64,000 nucleotides of DNA from Streptomyces sp. BA2 (GTDB lineage: Bacteria > Actinomycetota > Actinomycetes > Streptomycetales > Streptomycetaceae): the NCBI RefSeq assembly GCF_009769735.1, contig NZ_WSRO01000001.1, positions 1-64,000 of the forward strand, read 5' to 3'. This document shows, one piece after another, positions 60,902 to 64,000 of this stretch. The position numbers and the translations under genes are program-made. The notes below the pieces were generated by a model, which worked only from the letters and a program-made list of their open reading frames with translations, was not told the DNA's origin and searched no databases. Each line of letters begins with the position of its first letter. Position 1 is the stretch's first letter.

Positions 60902-61803
60902 AGCGGTCTGGCATATTACTCACCGTCGCCGCCGTGGCCGGGGTCGTACTGCCTGGTGTAGCGCAGGCAGATCCAGGCCCTGTTGTGGGCGGAAACTGCC
61001 CGGGAACCAGCAAGTTCGTCACCGCGTGCCGTCAGGTGCCCGGGGGTGGAGGCGGCCACGGCCAGAGCAGCGGCCGCCCTACGGCACAGGGCGAGGGGAA
61101 CGGCAAGAGTCGAGGCAAGGGCAAGCCGCGTCCTCAGGTATGCGCGGTAGAACGGTTGGACCCGCAGCCGCCCAAGAGCGACCCCGTTTGGAAGGGCCAC
61201 AAGGGCGCCGGAGCCATCTACACCAAGATGTGTCTCGGGCAGGGGGGTGCCGCCATTGGCGCGGGTGCCCTGGGTGCTCTGCCGCAGGTTTTCTGGGCCG
61301 CTGAAGCACCGGCCATCGACGTCGATCCGGAGCAGCTGGCGCGGGAGGCCGTGGACAAGATGCTGCTGACCGGTCCGAAGATCGCCAGCCCGCGGGCTGC
61401 GGGCAAGTACACGGTGGGTGTGCCGATGTGGATGTGGGTGGAGCCCTCCCCCACCACGTTCGGGCCCAACTCCGCCTCCGCGACGTTGGCGGGGGTGACG
61501 GTGTCGGCGACGGCGAAGGTGTCCTCGATCCGGTGGTCGATGGGTGACGGGAAGTCGGTCACCTGCCAGGGCGCTGGCACGAAGTACAAGGCCTCCTACG
61601 GCATGGCCAAGTCCCCCGACTGCGGCCACTTCTACCGCACGTCGTCCAAGGAGCAGGCGGGCGGCAAGTTCAAGGGCACCGCGACCGCGACGTGGGCGGT
61701 GGACTGGCAGGTCACCGGGGGCGGCGGGGAGCAGGGTGCGTTCACCGAAGTGCGCGAGAGCGACTTTGAGGTGTCCGTGGGCGAGATGAGAGTCCTCGAC
61801 TAG
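60898..61803 (+). CDS. secreted protein upstream of Tad-like genes, about 301 aa
   Basis: The frame is open further back, but the signal peptide LLKRSGILLTVAAVAGVVLP GVAQADP begins at the previous stop; no ATG or GTG fits, so CTG 60898 (CTGA overlap) is the likely start. The mature protein has a Gly/Lys-rich segment with Cys, then a beta-sandwich-like domain (YTVGVPMWMWVEPSPTTFGP, SSIRWSMGDGKSVTCQGAGT, ATATWAVDWQVTGGGGE), PKD-like. Secreted, probably surface-associated and functioning with the pilus-type operon. Confidence 0.7.
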   Translation: MKRSGILLTVAAVAGVVLPGVAQADPGPVVGGNCPGTSKFVTACRQVPGGGGGHGQSSGRPTAQGEGNGKSRGKGKPRPQVCAVERLDPQPPKSDPVWKGHKGAGAIYTKMCLGQGGAAIGAGALGALPQVFWAAEAPAIDVDPEQLAREAVDKMLLTGPKIASPRAAGKYTVGVPMWMWVEPSPTTFGPNSASATLAGVTVSATAKVSSIRWSMGDGKSVTCQGAGTKYKASYGMAKSPDCGHFYRTSSKEQAGGKFKGTATATWAVDWQVTGGGGEQGAFTEVRESDFEVSVGEMRVLD

Positions 61804-61819
61804 GCGGGATGGCAAGCAC

Positions 61820-62509
61820 GTGTTGAAGAGCGGTACGAAGAACAGAGCGACGGTGCCCGCCCCGCCGGCCGGGGACGTGATGCGCCCGGATCTCGACATC
61901 ATCGACCCGGAGCCGCCGCGCCGACGACGCCGGTCCTACATGGTGATCGGCGCGGTGATGGTGCTGGCTGGGGCGATCGGGTTCGCCGGGCTGTTGAACG
62001 CCTCCGGGGAGCGCTCCGATGTGCTGGCGCTGGCCCGGGACGTGCCCGCCGGACAGAAGATCACGGCTGAGGATCTGCGCGTGGTCGCGCTGCCGGAGGA
62101 TCCCGGGCTCAAGCCGGTGGCGGCCGCGAAGAAGGACACGATCGTGGGGCAGCGGACCGCGGCTGCGCTGTCCCAGGGGACGCTGCTCACGTCGCGGCAA
62201 CTGGCCGGCAAGGGCGGACTGCGGGCCGGTGAAGCGCTAGTCGCCGTCGAGGTGAAGCGGGGCATGGCGCCGGTCGACGCGCTGCGGCCCGGCGCCACGG
62301 TCAGCCTGGTGACCCGTCCCAAGGAGGGCGAGGTTGTGGGCAAGGAGCCGGAACTCGCCGAGGTGACCGGCCGTGTGGTGAAGATCGGTGCGCCCGCCAG
62401 CAGCGGCGATATCGTCGTGCAGGTCGCCGTGCCGGACGCGACCAGCGGCGTGGTCGCCTCGGACGCCAGCGCGGGCCGAGTGGCGATCGTGTTGAAGGCC
62501 GGAAGCTGA
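61820..62509 (+). CDS. SAF-domain (CpaB/RcpC-like) membrane protein, 229 aa
   Basis: GTG 61820 (TTG 61823 possible), 16 bp after the secreted-protein gene. One membrane helix YMVIGAVMVLAGAIGFAGLL near residues 40-60, then a SAF domain: LALARDVPAGQKITAEDLRV, GQRTAAALSQGTLLTSRQLA. CpaB/RcpC proteins are periplasmic parts of Tad/Flp pilus systems. Next gene begins 7 bp downstream. Confidence 0.8.
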   Translation: MLKSGTKNRATVPAPPAGDVMRPDLDIIDPEPPRRRRRSYMVIGAVMVLAGAIGFAGLLNASGERSDVLALARDVPAGQKITAEDLRVVALPEDPGLKPVAAAKKDTIVGQRTAAALSQGTLLTSRQLAGKGGLRAGEALVAVEVKRGMAPVDALRPGATVSLVTRPKEGEVVGKEPELAEVTGRVVKIGAPASSGDIVVQVAVPDATSGVVASDASAGRVAIVLKAGS

Positions 62510-62516
62510 GGTCGCG

Positions 62517-63440
62517 ATGTCCGTGATGGTGCTGGTCGGTGGGCACGGGTGCGGTGTCACCGTGTCCTCGCTGGCTTTGGCCCTGTCCAGTGCCCGGCCT
62601 TCGCTGCTGGTGGAGGCAGCCGCGAAGCAAGCCTCGATTCGCTCCGGCTACCGACAAGGCGCGTGGGGCGGGGAGGTAGGTCTGTGGCATCTGGCGCAGG
62701 CCCACCTGCAAAACCAGCTGGCCGAGGCCTTCGAGGCACACCTGCGGCCGCTGGACGTGGAGGGCAACCGGCTGCTGCTGCCGGGGCTGACCGATCCGAC
62801 GCAGGCGGCCGCGCTGGCCGGGACGTGGGAGCCGCTGTCGCTGCTGTTGCAGGCGATGGACCAGCACGCCGGCTATGACGTGGTGGTCGATTCCGGGCAG
62901 GCCGTCGTCGACGGCGGCGGACTGCATCCGAGACTCTTCCCGGCGGTGCTGGCCCACCGGGCCGATGTGGTGCTGCTGGTGGTGCGCAACTCACTGACGT
63001 CGGTGGCACAGACGTTGCCGGTGGCCCGGCTGTTGCAGGGCGAGCTGGAGCGGCAGGGCAGTGGCGCCGATGCGTTGCGGCTGCTGGTCATCCAGGAACT
63101 GTCCATGGCGGCAGGCGGGTTGCGTACCGATGCGATTGCGCGGCGCTTCGCCGTGCCCGTGGTGGACATGCTGCCGTGGGATGCGACAGCGGGCACGCTC
63201 TTTACGCACGGTTCGCAGCGTCCACCGAAGCTGATGAAGCTCGGCTTGGTCAAGCAGGCCCGTAAGACAATGCAGGCCATCGGAGTGGAGGTGAACACCC
63301 GGCGCCGAGCACTGGACATGCCCGCGGCTCCGGTGAGCTCGCCGGTGGTCGCCGGGGTGCTGCAACGGCTCTCCTCGAGCAGGCAGGCTTCCCCTGGCCC
63401 GCCCCAGGATCCGCGCCTGGGGGTGAGCGCTCATGGCTGA
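62517..63440 (+). CDS. CpaE/MinD-like P-loop protein with degenerate Walker A, 307 aa
   Basis: ATG 62517. MVLVGGHGCGVTVSSLALAL aligns with the MinD/CpaE deviant Walker A, but the expected Lys residues are missing. Further: YDVVVDSGQAVVDGG (Walker B-like), ADVVLLVVRNSLTSVAQTLP VA, and RFAVPVVDMLPWDATAGTLF. Likely a CpaE-like localisation factor that no longer hydrolyses ATP. Overlaps the CpaF gene start by 8 bp. Confidence 0.75.
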   Translation: MSVMVLVGGHGCGVTVSSLALALSSARPSLLVEAAAKQASIRSGYRQGAWGGEVGLWHLAQAHLQNQLAEAFEAHLRPLDVEGNRLLLPGLTDPTQAAALAGTWEPLSLLLQAMDQHAGYDVVVDSGQAVVDGGGLHPRLFPAVLAHRADVVLLVVRNSLTSVAQTLPVARLLQGELERQGSGADALRLLVIQELSMAAGGLRTDAIARRFAVPVVDMLPWDATAGTLFTHGSQRPPKLMKLGLVKQARKTMQAIGVEVNTRRRALDMPAAPVSSPVVAGVLQRLSSSRQASPGPPQDPRLGVSAHG

Positions 63441-64000
63441 CGGGTACGGCGAGCAGCCCGTCAACGGGGCACCGGCGAAACTGCAGGATGTGCTGAGCCA
63501 GGCCCTGCGGCCCGCAGCTCCGGGCGCGGCGGGCGCGGTGGCGCACACGCGTCGCTCGGCGGTGGCCTTGGCGTCCCCCACGGCGGTGGAGGTCAGCGAG
63601 CAAGGAGCGCTTCCCGCGTCGCCGCAGGACATCGCCGACCTGCGGGATGCGGTCAGTGACGACATCGTCGCCGCCGACGACCAGGACCCGCTGCCCAACG
63701 AGTCTGCGCGCCGGGAGCGGGCACGCTCGCTGGTGGCCGAGCGGGTCTCGCGGTGGGCGGTCAACCAGGCCCCCCGCGGCAAGGCGCTGAGCCCCGCACA
63801 GGTGGAGACGCTCTGCCAGGCGGTCTACGACGCGCTGTTCCACGCCGGGCCACTGCAGAAGTACCTGGATGACCCGGACGTGGAGAACATCGTGGTCCTG
63901 GGCGACGACGTCCAGGTCGACTACTTCAACCGGCCCACCCTCAAGGTCCCCCCGGTCGCGCAGAACGACGAAGAACTGATCGCACTGATCAACCGGCTGG
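63433..64000 (+). CDS. CpaF/TadA-type secretion ATPase, N-terminal part (cut by window end)
   Basis: ATG 63433, within the end of the previous gene. A hydrophilic N-terminus of about 90 residues is followed by SARRERARSLVAERVSRWAV, QVETLCQAVYDALFHAGPLQ KYLDDPDVENIVVLGDDVQV DYFNRP, the CpaF/TadA/VirB11 N-terminal domain. Walker motifs would lie beyond the window. Drives pilus assembly or secretion with the CpaB- and CpaE-like proteins. Confidence 0.85.
   Translation, partial: MADGYGEQPVNGAPAKLQDVLSQALRPAAPGAAGAVAHTRRSAVALASPTAVEVSEQGALPASPQDIADLRDAVSDDIVAADDQDPLPNESARRERARSLVAERVSRWAVNQAPRGKALSPAQVETLCQAVYDALFHAGPLQKYLDDPDVENIVVLGDDVQVDYFNRPTLKVPPVAQNDEELIALINRL

Noticed and set aside
58100..64000. 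cas genes near the CRISPR remnant
   Set aside because: No Cas3, Cascade or Cas1/Cas2 motifs in any frame; downstream genes are Tad-like and hypothetical.
1..64000. Linear-plasmid telomere
   Set aside because: No cluster of terminal palindromes or tap/tpg genes was seen; the window is internal whichever topology the replicon has.

Overview
High-GC actinobacterial DNA, almost certainly from a large Streptomyces plasmid or plasmid-like conjugative element. Supporting signs are the strong G/C bias at third codon positions, frequent GTG starts, many ATGA/GTGA overlaps, Streptomyces-type XRE/TPR regulators, DUF932, replication-relaxation and ParB proteins, and a conjugation operon. No rRNA or core housekeeping gene is seen.

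Layout. 1-846: remains of a Pycsar antiphage pair (cyclase tail plus transmembrane effector), both frameshifted. 847-1404: no convincing gene, then a phased GCAAC repeat. 1405-14658: an accessory block of mostly unknown small proteins plus DUF932, ParB-like and SSB proteins and an unusual tRNA. Seven transcription units here are preceded by near-identical promoters (GC-rich inverted repeat followed by CACACTATTATT). The gene content recalls the leading regions of conjugative plasmids. 14641-21304: two truncated IS5-family remnants bracketing an HTH/NB-ARC ATPase and a 1188-residue TPR protein. 21346-27812: small unknowns, a DNA-binding protein, a replication-relaxation protein, a SLOG-like/XRE pair and an RsbW-like ATPase. 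27847-29308: a complete IS5-family element in tandem with a 265-bp MITE sharing its ends. 29372-34269: a decapitated TPR regulator, a GNAT enzyme, three minus-strand genes including a RepA-like winged-helix protein, and about 980 bp of repeat-rich non-coding DNA (candidate oriV/oriT).

34270-46451 is a continuous conjugation (type IV secretion) operon: VirB8/TcpC-like protein, small membrane proteins, VirB4-like ATPase, VirB6-like membrane protein, bifunctional peptidoglycan hydrolase and VirD4-like coupling ATPase. 46448-48012 is a graveyard: a partial duplicate of the coupling-protein gene, a replication-relaxation start and a tyrosine-recombinase end. 47991-57469 is a divergent island: a regulator and a TrmO-like gene read left, and about eleven genes read right, ending with a HhH-GPD protein, a B12-type radical SAM enzyme, a thymidylate-kinase-like protein and a NUDIX hydrolase. 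Two copies of a likely operator sit in its divergent intergenic region. 57645-59090: broken genes and a two-repeat type I-E-like CRISPR remnant. 60281-64000: secreted proteins and the start of a Tad/Flp pilus-type operon (SAF/CpaB-like, CpaE-like, CpaF/TadA), cut by the window end.

Many genes in 1-14 kb and a few later ones show single-base deletions in G/C runs that break an otherwise continuous protein. The large genes at 15-23 kb and 34-46 kb are intact. These are either consensus-sequence errors or local decay, and each is noted in its entry.
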